Shown here one piece after another: positions 1 through 7,822 of a stretch of DNA of 64,000 bases. The DNA comes from CAVTLG01 sp963735495 (GTDB lineage: Bacteria > Chloroflexota > Ktedonobacteria > Ktedonobacterales > Ktedonobacteraceae), in the NCBI GenBank assembly GCA_963735495.1, contig CAVTLG010000002.1:496001-560000 (forward strand), in the 5' to 3' direction. The notes under the pieces were generated by a model. It was not told where the DNA came from and made no database searches. It worked only from the letters and a program-made list of their open reading frames with translations. Position 1 is the first letter of the stretch, and each line of letters starts with the position of its first letter. The position numbers and the translations under genes are program-made.

Positions 1-634
1 GCATAGTGACGGTAGCGTCGCTGTTTTGCTGGTTAATGCAGATCCCAGCAACTCCTATAATGTCTCGTTCTCGTACAACGGCTTTACGCCGTCATCGACC
101 GTGACCAGCTACTTCTACGGCAAAGGAAGCACTTCCATCACATCGCAGAGTCTGAACGGGTTCTCGACGGGAACGCTCCCGCCCTACTCGCTGACTGTCT
201 ACAATGTGCCAGCCGGGGCGAGCGGCAGTGGTAGTAGCAGTACGATCGGAGTCCTGCGGGGTGTGGGTTCCAACCGTTGCCTGGACGTGCCACGGCTGGC
301 TACGACCGACGGTACGCTACTGCAGATCTGGGACTGCAATGGCGGTAGCAACCAGCAGTGGACCTACCTGTCCAATGGGGAACTGCAGGTGTATGGCAAC
401 AAGTGCCTCGACGTGCCAAACTTCGCCAAGACGGCGGGCACCAGAGTGCAGATCTGGGACTGCAACGGTGGCAGCAACCAGCAGTGGAACCTCAATGCTG
501 ACGGCACCATCGTTGGTCGCGGGTCCAATCTCTGCCTCGACGTGACTGGGGGCGCCACCGCCGACGGCACCGTCGTGCAGATCTGGTACTGCGACGGTGG
601 CGGTAGCACCAATCAGATGTGGGTCCGGAAATAA
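1..634 (+). CDS. Secreted carbohydrate-active protein with C-terminal ricin B-type lectin (CBM13) domain, 5' partial
   Basis: The reading frame is open from base 2 with no start in sight, so the N-terminal part (probably a glycosidase catalytic domain) lies outside the window. The first 65 or so visible residues look like the terminal beta-sandwich of a secreted glycoside hydrolase, followed by a Gly/Ser linker. The last 130 residues form a beta-trefoil: three similar blocks each carry a CLDV motif and then QIWDCNGGSNQQW or a close variant (third block QIWYCDGGGSTNQMW). The QxW signature repeated three times is diagnostic of ricin-type/CBM13 modules, which bind galactose, xylan or similar glycans. 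The protein is presumably exported. A TTG at 26 is an internal codon, not the start. Substrate cannot be deduced from this fragment. Confidence 0.85.
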   Translation, partial: HSDGSVAVLLVNADPSNSYNVSFSYNGFTPSSTVTSYFYGKGSTSITSQSLNGFSTGTLPPYSLTVYNVPAGASGSGSSSTIGVLRGVGSNRCLDVPRLATTDGTLLQIWDCNGGSNQQWTYLSNGELQVYGNKCLDVPNFAKTAGTRVQIWDCNGGSNQQWNLNADGTIVGRGSNLCLDVTGGATADGTVVQIWYCDGGGSTNQMWVRK

Positions 635-693
635 TCTCAGCATTTGCCAGCAGAAGCTGGTCACGGACCGGGTGCCGCAGACGCGGTACCCGG

Positions 694-795
694 TCCATTG
701 GCTCCAAAGTGACCCTGGGCTTTACAGCCACGTCGAGTACGACCTATAATGCTCCAGTCTCATTTACAGTCAATGGCACTGCTTGTAGCGGCTAA
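694..795 (+). pseudogene. Decayed C-terminal tail of a CBM2 cellulose-binding module
   Basis: Read in the frame beginning at 694, the DNA encodes SIGSKVTLGFTA, then a Thr/Ser-rich stretch, NAPVSFTVNGTACSG and a TAA stop. This matches the usual last strands of a bacterial CBM2 domain (GFxAS...NxPxxFTLNGxxC). Upstream of 694 the frame loses resemblance and there is no start or ribosome site, so this is a remnant. It lies just behind the ricin-type gene, suggesting that an ancestral enzyme ended in CBM2 and lost it, or that a neighbouring cellulase was deleted. Confidence 0.5.
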
Positions 796-1026
796 TTACG
801 CAAATAGCAGAGATCACAATGCAGCCAGGCCGACGCACGAAATCGAGTTGGTCTGGCTGCATTCGTCTTGCCTCAGATGCCACAACCTTGCATCTAAACA
901 AAGAGACTATTGACAGGCTATGATAATATAGGTGTTAGATAAAGGGTACAGGCGGTTCGGGCAAAGGCACCTCTCAAGAAAAAGGGCTTTCACGCACGGG
1001 GAAAATGGCCTGTAATGCCACAGTAA

Positions 1027-1102
1027 GGCGGCGTAGCTCAGTCGGTAGAGCAAGGGACTCATAAGCCCTGTGTCACAGGTTCGATTCCTGTCGCCGCTAC
1101 CA
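1027..1102 (+). tRNA. tRNA-Met (CAT anticodon), probably elongator type
   Basis: A full cloverleaf can be drawn. The acceptor GGCGGCG (1027-1033) pairs with CGCCGCT (G-U at pair 1), followed by discriminator A and encoded CCA (1100-1102). The T arm is ACAGG-TTCGATT-CCTGT and the anticodon loop is CTCATAA. The start GGCxxxGTAGCTCAG and the T-arm sequence resemble elongator Met rather than initiator (no GGG/CCC at the stem base) or lysidine-modified Ile2. The lowest anticodon-stem pair is an A.G mismatch. A terminator follows within 5 bases. Confidence 0.92.
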
Positions 1103-1106
1103 ATAT

Positions 1107-1143
1107 CCTCAACCTGCTCTCCATGCGGGTTGAGGTTTTCTTG
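1107..1143 (+). terminator. Rho-independent terminator of the tRNA gene
   Basis: Perfect 8-bp stem CCTCAACC / GGTTGAGG (1107-1114 and 1128-1135) with a 13-nt loop, followed by TTTTCTTG. Confidence 0.85.
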
Positions 1144-1311
1144 TCTATCCTCGCGCCTCGACTTGTTGTGCTGGAGTTCCTACTGCAATACAGACTGTCC
1201 CGAAAAAAAAGGAGATTGTTTCTTTCGATGTATGCAACGTATAATTAAGAGTGACACAGCTTCTAACGTGCGTGTATCTCGCCTGGCATAAGGAGAAAGA
1301 GGTTTTATACG

Positions 1312-1635
1312 ATGGAAAATCCAAGAACAAACCTCGTTGAGCAAACTGAAATCTTAGATAAGGCAGTCTGGAAAAAGTGGAACAAGTATACCAGGAGTGG
1401 CCTCATCGTCATCGGTATCGGCTTAATCCTGATAGCTGTTGGTATTGTACTTAACACAGGAACTCGTTCAATCGCAGGACTCTTGATCGGCATTGGAGGA
1501 ATTATCGTATTGATCGGTATTATCAGGGCTCTTATCGGTTTGATAAATCCTCTGGCTCCCAGCGATTTGCATCCAGAATCTGGCGTGGATGTAGAGGAGC
1601 CTCCTGTTACTGAGATAACACCTGATCAAATCTAA
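1312..1635 (+). CDS. Small two-helix membrane protein of unknown function
   Basis: 107 residues. ATG 1312 is preceded by AAGGAGAAAGAGG at good spacing. A charged N-terminus of about 30 residues is followed by two hydrophobic Gly/Ile-rich segments (residues about 32-51 and 56-77) and an acidic, Pro-rich tail. I recognise no family. It stands alone between the tRNA terminator and its own terminator at 1728-1765. Confidence 0.75.
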   Translation: MENPRTNLVEQTEILDKAVWKKWNKYTRSGLIVIGIGLILIAVGIVLNTGTRSIAGLLIGIGGIIVLIGIIRALIGLINPLAPSDLHPESGVDVEEPPVTEITPDQI

Positions 1636-1727
1636 GCTTGTGTACAGTCAATGAAGCGTAAGGCGACGATGCAGTACCGTTGTCACCTGATGTATTCGGA
1701 GAAAATCTCTGGATGCAGACTGCAAGC

Positions 1728-1765
1728 AAACAGGCTCTACAATTATTGTAGGGCTTGTTTGTTTT
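1728..1765 (+). terminator. Terminator downstream of the small membrane protein gene
   Basis: 15-bp imperfect stem (AAACAGGCTCTACAA / TTGTAGGGCTTGTTT, with G-U pairs) and a short loop, followed by GTTTT. Confidence 0.8.
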
Positions 1766-1924
1766 ATGATGACTACGGGGCTATAACTTGTTGACGAGCT
1801 TCTTCTTCAATACTTGCTGTTGCCGATTTGATTTTGTTAGCGATGCTACGTCTATTACTATTTGGGTGAAAAAAGCCTGCATTGCATGCTAGCCATAAGT
1901 AGAACGCAATTGAGGAGCGTTGCT

Positions 1925-2620
1925 ATGATTGATTTTTTAAGCGCTATTGGTGGAATTCTTTTCCTGGATATTGTTTTAAGTGGCGATAACGCACTTGTGA
2001 TTGGTGCGGCAGCAGCTGGACTCCCAAGGGGGAAGCGTTGGTGGGCGATCGCTACGGGGGGGTTGGGAGCAATTATTTTGCGCATTGGTTTTACCTCTCT
2101 TGCCAGTACTATCCTTAATCTCCTTTGGATTCAAACCGTAGGTGCGCTTGTACTCCTATTTCTTGCTGCTCGCCTGCTTATAGATCGGCATACAGGAGCA
2201 CATCAGGGGAACAGCGATAACCGTATGGCGAAAAGCAAGCAGACAGATCAACAGAGCTTCTTTACGGCCATGCTTACCATTATCATTGCCGATGTGACTA
2301 TGAGCCTGGATAATATTCTGGCTGTGGGAGCGCTGGCGAATGGCAATTTCATCGTGCTTGCTATCGGAGTGTTTCTCAGCATTATACTACTCATGCTTGG
2401 AAGTGCATTTGTGGCAGAACTGATTGAGCGTTTCACCTGGATACTGGATGGGGCTGCACTCATCCTGGCCTGGACAAGTGCAACGATGATCCTGGCTGAT
2501 CTCCGTCAGAGTGGTATTCTCGATATTATTCCGTGGGTGCGTTTCGCTCTACCCACTCTGTTATTAAGCCTGGTCATTGCCATTGATCTCTTTGCGCGTT
2601 ACAATACCGACCGCACATAA
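1925..2620 (+). CDS. TerC/YjbE-family integral membrane protein
   Basis: 231 residues from ATG 1925, which has GAGGAG about 10 bases upstream; the frame stays open to a TTG at 1862 but that start has no ribosome site. Seven hydrophobic segments are visible. The two TerC signatures are present: DIVLSGDNALVIG near the N-terminus and IADVTMSLDNILAVGA in the second half, each placing acidic residues inside the membrane as in Mn2+/metal-export members. Family members act in metal-ion export (MeeF/MeeY-type Mn export) or tellurite resistance, and the short YjbE subgroup matches this length. No yybP-ykoY riboswitch is evident upstream. The gene appears monocistronic. Confidence 0.88.
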   Translation: MIDFLSAIGGILFLDIVLSGDNALVIGAAAAGLPRGKRWWAIATGGLGAIILRIGFTSLASTILNLLWIQTVGALVLLFLAARLLIDRHTGAHQGNSDNRMAKSKQTDQQSFFTAMLTIIIADVTMSLDNILAVGALANGNFIVLAIGVFLSIILLMLGSAFVAELIERFTWILDGAALILAWTSATMILADLRQSGILDIIPWVRFALPTLLLSLVIAIDLFARYNTDRT

Positions 2621-2974
2621 TACCTCTCCCAATCTCCACTGTAGCCCTATGGTCCTATCTATGGCAGAATCTTTTAACAACGATGTTTCTGCCCTCCCTT
2701 CGTTGCATGTGCCCTGGCATGCTGTGCAAAAAAGGTCTGCCCTCTGTCTACGCGCAGCCCAATGTGTTTACGTATATCTATTTTTAGCTACATATTATTG
2801 TGTATGAAATACAGGCATTGGCAATACTGCCAGACGAGCAAGGCGGTAATTTAAGTATGAATACCGCTTATAATGAAGAAAGATATATAAGTGTGAAATT
2901 CTATTCAATAATTTAAAATGTAAAGATGGTAATAGAGACTTTAAAGGAAATCAAAGCGGTAATAACATTAGCAC

Positions 2975-3003
2975 TTGACATACAAGGATTTTGTATGTAA
3001 AAT
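2975..3003 (+). promoter_or_regulatory. Sigma-70-type promoter with a perfect palindromic operator in its spacer
   Basis: TTGACA (2975-2980), a 17-nt spacer and TAAAAT (2998-3003). The spacer holds a perfect inverted repeat, ACATACAA-GGATT-TTGTATGT (2978-2998), which overlaps the -35 end and touches the -10, a classic repressor-site arrangement. It points to the glycan cluster starting at 3289. The leader would be about 275 nt. Confidence 0.65.
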
Positions 3004-3118
3004 ATCAAATTGAGAGGCAAAAGTAAAAATACATGTTTGGTAGTGCTGGTGAAGCAAGCTGTCGAACATGGCTCTCTCGCTGTATGAAGCAATCTGGTGG
3101 AAGGGTGGAGGCTATGCT

Positions 3119-3178
3119 ATGAATTGCAAATCTTATAGGAGTTCATTCCAAACACTATCTGCCTACCTGTTCGGCTGA
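3119..3178 (+). CDS. Possible 19-residue leader peptide
   Basis: ATG 3119 is preceded by GGAGG at suitable spacing. It encodes a 19-residue peptide ending at TGA 3176-3178, just before the self-complementary leader block. No amino-acid run typical of a classical attenuator is present. Could be chance. Confidence 0.3.
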   Translation: MNCKSYRSSFQTLSAYLFG

Positions 3179-3288
3179 TCGTCTGCAGACGCGACTGCAC
3201 TGTAGCCGAGCGGAATTAAGAGCGTCTGTGAGCAACGTTGTTTTCTCCCATTGCCTGAAGGCATATGGGTCTCCACAATGGAGGTTTT

Positions 3289-4308
3289 ATGAATTTTAGG
3301 AGCAACAATACCGTGAAAGGGTCAAAATATCTTTCAGTCATTGTGCCTGTTTATAACGAAGAAGAGAATATTCCTCTCCTTCACGAGAGTATCCAGCGTG
3401 TCTTATCTCAGCAGGAGTTTTCTTATGAGGTGATCTATGTCGATGATGGTAGTACTGATGGAACGTTTGCTAAGTTGCGTATCCTGGTTGATAACGATCA
3501 GCATACGCAGGTCGTACGCTTACGTCGCAACTTTGGACAAACGGCTGCGCTGGCGGCTGGTGTAGCTCAAAGCCAGGGTGCAATCTTCGTATTCATGGAT
3601 GGCGACTTACAGAATGATCCTATTGACATTACGCGCTTGCTAGCCAAGTTGGAAGAAGGCTATGACGTTGTCAGTGGTTGGCGCAAACAGCGCCAGGATG
3701 CTCAACTGAGTCGTAAGTTCCCTTCAATGCTGGCGAATAAATTGATTTCAAAGGTCACTGGGGTCCATTTGCATGATTATGGCTGTACTTTAAAGGCGTA
3801 TCGCAGAACTGTTTTTCAGCATGTTCGCCTCTATGGCGAGATGCACCGTTTTCTGCCCGCTTATGCAGCCCTCGCTGGTGCTGCCATCACAGAAATCGAG
3901 GTCAATCATCACGCCAGGCGCTTTGGTAAATCTAAATACGGAATCTCGCGCACTGTCCGTGTCATTTTGGATCTCATGACCTTGAAATTTCTAGGTAGCT
4001 ATGGGACTAAGCCGCTCTATGCCTTTGGTATACCAGGTCTCTCGGCGGTAAGTCTTGGTGGCCTGTTATTAGCTTTAGGGCTTGGTCGTAAGGTCTTCCC
4101 GTCGCGTGTACAAGAGCAACGCCGTACGTCCCTGCCTCTATCCGTGCTTTTCACAGGCTTTGGTTTGCAGAGTATTCTGCTGGGATTACTGGCAGAGCTC
4201 GTAATGCGCACGTACTACGAGTCGCAGGGCAAGGTAACATACGTCGTACGAGATGTGATTACACCTCGTCCGCTTGATAAAAAGAGTGAAGTCGCTGCTT
4301 TAGCATAA
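3289..4308 (+). CDS. Family 2 glycosyltransferase, polyprenyl-phosphate sugar transferase type (GtrB/ArnC/DPM1-like)
   Basis: 339 residues from ATG 3289, with GGAGG directly upstream; ATG 3265 is in frame but weaker. A GT-A domain occupies the first 230 residues: VIVPVYNEEEN near residue 17, the nucleotide-binding VDDGSTDG near 52, and DGDLQND near 103 for the metal/DxD site. Two C-terminal hydrophobic segments (about 245-270 and 285-310) follow, as in enzymes that load a sugar from an NDP donor onto undecaprenyl phosphate on the inner membrane face. In this cluster it would supply lipid-linked sugars to the GT-C enzyme encoded at 10514. It is the first gene of the run. Sugar specificity cannot be read from sequence. 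Confidence 0.88.
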   Translation: MNFRSNNTVKGSKYLSVIVPVYNEEENIPLLHESIQRVLSQQEFSYEVIYVDDGSTDGTFAKLRILVDNDQHTQVVRLRRNFGQTAALAAGVAQSQGAIFVFMDGDLQNDPIDITRLLAKLEEGYDVVSGWRKQRQDAQLSRKFPSMLANKLISKVTGVHLHDYGCTLKAYRRTVFQHVRLYGEMHRFLPAYAALAGAAITEIEVNHHARRFGKSKYGISRTVRVILDLMTLKFLGSYGTKPLYAFGIPGLSAVSLGGLLLALGLGRKVFPSRVQEQRRTSLPLSVLFTGFGLQSILLGLLAELVMRTYYESQGKVTYVVRDVITPRPLDKKSEVAALA

Positions 4309-4349
4309 ATCATTATGACTGTTCAAAAGAAATAGGATAAAAATAGCAT

Positions 4350-5528
4350 ATGCGTATTCTCATGATTTCACCGCAGCCTTTTTTTGAGCCACGTGGCGCT
4401 CCATTCTGTGTATTTCAGCATATTAAGGCGCTGGTTGCCTTAGGGTATGAGGTGGATCTGGTGACTTATCATGTGGGAAAGGATGTAAGGCTCCCTGGTC
4501 TGCGTATCTATCGAGCGCCAACGCTGCCTTTCATTCGTTCCGTGAAGCCTGGGCCGTCGCGTGCCAAGGTGCTGCTGGATGTGCTTTTATTTTTGACGGC
4601 GTTGTGGCGGCTGAGTATCAGACGTTATCGCTATTTGCATACGCATGAGGAAGGCGCGTTTATGGGGATTTTGCTGGCGGGCCTTTTTCGTTGCAAGCAT
4701 CTCTATTATATGCACTGCGATCTGCCTCAACTGATTGCTGGTTCTGGTTTCACCAGAAATCCGTTGTTGCTGCGTATTGCTGATTTTGCGCAGCAGCTTA
4801 TGGTGCGTCAAGCCAATGCCGTGATCACTTTTTACCCCGAACTGGCAGTAACAGCGCGACGCCTGGCACCTGGTAAAGCTATACATATGATTTTGCCGCC
4901 CGCCGTCGATGAGGGCTTACCTCCAGCCGCTGAGGAAGACGTTGCCCGTTTACGCCGTCATTGGCAGCTTATGGATGGTCCGGTGTTGCTCTACACTGGC
5001 ACGCTCGAGAACTATCAGGGACTCGATCTCCTGCTGTACAGTGTGAAGATAGTTTGTCAGAAGTTCCCCAACGCACAGTATGTGATTGTGGGAGGAAACC
5101 CGGAGCAGGTAGCTGCGTTACAGACACTGGCTCAGGAACTGGGTGTGGCTGATCATGTGCGCTTTGTCGGACAGCGTCCACTTGAAGAGATGCCTGCCTA
5201 TATGGCGATGGCTGATGTGCTTTTAAGCCCTCGTAGCAAGGGTACACATACGCCTCTCAAGTTATATACCTATTTGCGTTCTGGTAAGCCTATCCTGGCT
5301 ACCTCTATCCTTTCACATACTCAGATTCTTACACCGGATGTCGCTCTGTTGGTGCCTCCTACTCCAGATGGGCTAGCTGAAGGTGCTTTGACTTTATTGC
5401 AAGATCGCGAGCGCATGCAGAAACTGGGTGCGTGCGCACAACAGGTGGCGGATCAGCAGTATAGCTGGCCCGCCTTTTTAGAGAAGAACCGTAAAGCTTA
5501 TAGTGATTTTCACCTTTTAACCAGGTAG
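4350..5528 (+). CDS. Family 4 (GT-B) glycosyltransferase
   Basis: 392 residues. The N-terminus MRILMISPQPFFEPRGAP is typical of GT4 enzymes whose first Rossmann domain binds the acceptor near the membrane. The C-terminal half has the GT4 donor-site pattern: LLYTGTLENYQGLD (phosphate-binding loop), then VGQRPLEEMPAYMAMADV and KLYTYLRSGKPILAT, containing the usual conserved acidic/Lys residues. It lies 41 bases after the GT2 gene. It probably extends a lipid-linked or surface glycan in the cytoplasm. Donor and acceptor unknown. Confidence 0.88.
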   Translation: MRILMISPQPFFEPRGAPFCVFQHIKALVALGYEVDLVTYHVGKDVRLPGLRIYRAPTLPFIRSVKPGPSRAKVLLDVLLFLTALWRLSIRRYRYLHTHEEGAFMGILLAGLFRCKHLYYMHCDLPQLIAGSGFTRNPLLLRIADFAQQLMVRQANAVITFYPELAVTARRLAPGKAIHMILPPAVDEGLPPAAEEDVARLRRHWQLMDGPVLLYTGTLENYQGLDLLLYSVKIVCQKFPNAQYVIVGGNPEQVAALQTLAQELGVADHVRFVGQRPLEEMPAYMAMADVLLSPRSKGTHTPLKLYTYLRSGKPILATSILSHTQILTPDVALLVPPTPDGLAEGALTLLQDRERMQKLGACAQQVADQQYSWPAFLEKNRKAYSDFHLLTR

Positions 5529-5561
5529 GGTTTTGTGTGGTGTTCTATGGAGGAAGTATAT

Positions 5562-6530
5562 ATGCGCTGTTTCGTGACTGGGGTTGCTGGTTTCGTTGGT
5601 TCACATCTGGCAGAGCGTTTGCTTGCCGATGGGCATGAGGTATGTGGCGTTGATAGTTTTATTGACTATTATCCACGATATATAAAAGAGCGTAATCTTG
5701 AAGGATTATATGCATGGAACCGTTTTACATTTTTGGAGGGAAATTTACTGCATCTGCCTCTCTCTTCACTGCTGGATGGAGTTGACTGGGTTTTTCATCA
5801 GGCCGCTCAGGCTGGTGTGCGTGCCAGTTGGGGACACGAGTTTGGGGTCTACGTTGATTGTAATGTGCTGGCGACGCAGCGTTTGTTGGATGCGGTGCTC
5901 CTTTCTGGTAATCGTATACGACGTTTTGTCTATGCCTCCTCTTCGTCGGTCTATGGGGATACAGTGACTCTGCCGGTAGATGAAACTGTCACGCCCCATC
6001 CGATCTCTCCTTACGGTGTCACAAAACTGGCGGCAGAACACCTCTGCACGCTTTATCATCATAACTTCGCTGTGCCAACGGTCTCGTTGCGTTATTTTAC
6101 TGTCTATGGTCCACGCCAGCGACCCGATATGGCCTTCCATCGCTTCTGCAAAAGTATTGCTCAGCGCCTGCCTGTGCATATCTATGATGATGGAGAACAG
6201 ACACGTGATTTCACTTACATCTCCGATGTTGTGGAGGCAAATATTCAGGCGGCTATGATGGCTCGGCCTGGGGCAGTGCTGAATATTGCGGGAGGGTCTC
6301 GTGTCACTATTCGTCATGTGGTAGATGTGCTGCAAGAGATCAGTGGTTTGCGCGCCCAGATAACCTTCGAGCAGAGACAACAGGGTGATGTACGTGACAC
6401 TTTTGCTGATATTAGCATAGCAAAGCAACTTATGGGTTATCAGCCCTCTGTTGCCTTGCATGAAGGGTTAGCAAATGAGTTCGAGTCTATTGTCGCTCTC
6501 TATGGATATAAACAACGTAATGTTGCCTGA
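5562..6530 (+). CDS. NAD-dependent epimerase/dehydratase (extended SDR), UDP-glucuronate/UDP-glucose epimerase-like
   Basis: 322 residues from ATG 5562, preceded by GGAGGAAG; an upstream in-frame ATG lacks a comparable site. TGVAGFVGSH at residues 6-15 is the NAD-binding glycine motif. The catalytic YGVTK places Tyr151 and Lys155, with the Ser-rich ASSSSVYGD strand before it. RYFTVYGPRQRPDMA and the late DVRDTFADI motif are characteristic of UDP-sugar 4-epimerases. The close spacing to its neighbours suggests that it makes an NDP-sugar for the glycosyltransferases of this cluster. Confidence 0.9.
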   Translation: MRCFVTGVAGFVGSHLAERLLADGHEVCGVDSFIDYYPRYIKERNLEGLYAWNRFTFLEGNLLHLPLSSLLDGVDWVFHQAAQAGVRASWGHEFGVYVDCNVLATQRLLDAVLLSGNRIRRFVYASSSSVYGDTVTLPVDETVTPHPISPYGVTKLAAEHLCTLYHHNFAVPTVSLRYFTVYGPRQRPDMAFHRFCKSIAQRLPVHIYDDGEQTRDFTYISDVVEANIQAAMMARPGAVLNIAGGSRVTIRHVVDVLQEISGLRAQITFEQRQQGDVRDTFADISIAKQLMGYQPSVALHEGLANEFESIVALYGYKQRNVA

Positions 6531-6568
6531 GATGCAAGCTGCTCTTTTCTTGCATTGGACAAAGAAGC

Positions 6569-7678
6569 ATGATTATGAAAAAATCTCAACTCGTAGACGT
6601 AAAGTCAGCAACTCAGCGTGTAGAGAATGAACCTCGTGGTCCGCAACAATCGCCGATACCGAAGCCACAAAAGCGGAAATGGTCAGGTCTTGCCATTCGT
6701 TGTCTTGTGACGGTTGGCCTGTTTACATTTCTGTTCAAATCCTTGTCCTGGGCTACCATCTGGTCGACGCTGCTGCATATTCATCGTTCAGTGGCTATGG
6801 CAGCTCTGGTTATTGGGGTATATACGCTGGTAGTGAGTGCTTATCAGTGGCAGAGCCTGTTGCGTACCGAGCGTATCCAGATTGATCTGACGAAGCTAAT
6901 CAATCTCTATATGCTAGGTATTGCCTTCAGCCATTTTCTCCCCACGAGTATGGGAGGCGATGTGGCCAAGGCTTACTATGTTGGGCGTGACACAAACAAT
7001 GCTGCTGGCTCGGCCAGTGCAATCGTGATGGCACGTATCACGGGCTTCTTTGGCATGCTGCTGGTAGCCATTCCTGCGCTTTTGCTCTGGCATGTCCACT
7101 TTAGTTCGAAGATTGTCCTTTTGCTGCTGCTGCTTAGCCTCGTTGTGCTCTCTATGATCGTTGGAACCTTTCTTTTTGCCACCATCTTTGTGCGTGCCTT
7201 GCAGGTAAAGCGGACGCAGAAGCGCATTGCCGCGCTTTTGCCGCGCATCGTACGCGCAAAGTTAAGCCAGAGTGGTATTTTTACGAAAGCTAGTGATATT
7301 GGCAATACACTGGTGGTGAGTGCCAGACAACCGCGTTCGTTGATTATGGCCACTTTGTTTGGCGTCATGTTCCATATTGTTGCCTGCTTAAACTACTTTA
7401 GCTATGGGCTGGCGCTGCGTATGGATGTGCCCTTCTACTTTTACCTTGTAGCCATTCCCCTGGTTTCACTTGTAGCATTCCTTCCAGTGTCCGTGAATGG
7501 TTTTGGTTTGCGTGAAAGTACACTCGTGTACATTTTCTCGACTATTCATGTGCCTGCCGCGACATCATTGCTGCTGGCCTTTGTGATGGATTTGCAGATG
7601 CTCTTTTTTGGTGTGCTAGGTGGATGTGTTTACCTTTTTATGGGCAAACGAAAAAAGCTATTGCGGAACGTCGCATAA
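6569..7678 (+). CDS. UPF0104/LPG_synthase_TM-type integral membrane protein
   Basis: 369 residues. A basic 40-residue N-terminus is followed by about eight membrane segments. LPTSMGGDVAKAYYVGR (near residue 130) is the conserved loop of the lysylphosphatidylglycerol-synthase transmembrane family (PF03706, which includes AglD-type proteins), and VSVNGFGLRESTLVYIF is its second conserved block. There is no aminoacyl-transferase domain. Such stand-alone forms recur in glycan clusters and are thought to act as lipid or glycolipid flippases or transfer helpers. Position between the epimerase and the HlyD-like gene supports a role in moving lipid-linked intermediates. Confidence 0.82.
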   Translation: MIMKKSQLVDVKSATQRVENEPRGPQQSPIPKPQKRKWSGLAIRCLVTVGLFTFLFKSLSWATIWSTLLHIHRSVAMAALVIGVYTLVVSAYQWQSLLRTERIQIDLTKLINLYMLGIAFSHFLPTSMGGDVAKAYYVGRDTNNAAGSASAIVMARITGFFGMLLVAIPALLLWHVHFSSKIVLLLLLLSLVVLSMIVGTFLFATIFVRALQVKRTQKRIAALLPRIVRAKLSQSGIFTKASDIGNTLVVSARQPRSLIMATLFGVMFHIVACLNYFSYGLALRMDVPFYFYLVAIPLVSLVAFLPVSVNGFGLRESTLVYIFSTIHVPAATSLLLAFVMDLQMLFFGVLGGCVYLFMGKRKKLLRNVA

Positions 7679-7694
7679 CGTTTACGCTATCTAT

Positions 7695-7726
7695 CCTCAG
7701 GTTGCGGCCAGTGCTGCAATCTGAGG
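7695..7726 (+). other. Hairpin in the 144-bp gap before the HlyD-like gene
   Basis: 11-bp stem CCTCAGGTTGC / GCAATCTGAGG with one G-U pair and a 10-nt loop. No T-run follows, so it may be a processing or attenuation structure rather than a terminator. Confidence 0.4.
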
Positions 7727-7822
7727 CCGACGCGGCCAGGATCGCTCAGGTGATCTGGCGCGGTGTGTGGAGTATTCACCGCCATTACCATACTTGAACA
7801 CATTTTGAAAGGCAGGCTTACG

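Larger units (their letters stand above)
2621..3288. other. Long intergenic region and 5' leader before the glycan cluster
   Basis: AT-rich between about 2810 and 3030, with no convincing gene on either strand apart from a possible 19-codon leader peptide (3119-3178). It carries the promoter/operator at 2975-3003. The leader contains the self-complementary block CGTCTGCAGACG (about 3181-3192) and a TCGGCT...AGCCGA pair around it, so it can fold before the GT2 gene. Confidence 0.6.

Noticed and set aside
1862..1924. Upstream TTG start for the TerC-family gene
   Set aside because: No ribosome site; ATG 1925 has one and gives the usual family N-terminus.
5766..6461. 231-codon minus-strand frame inside the epimerase gene
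   Set aside because: Shadow of a strongly supported epimerase; no ribosome site or known motif.
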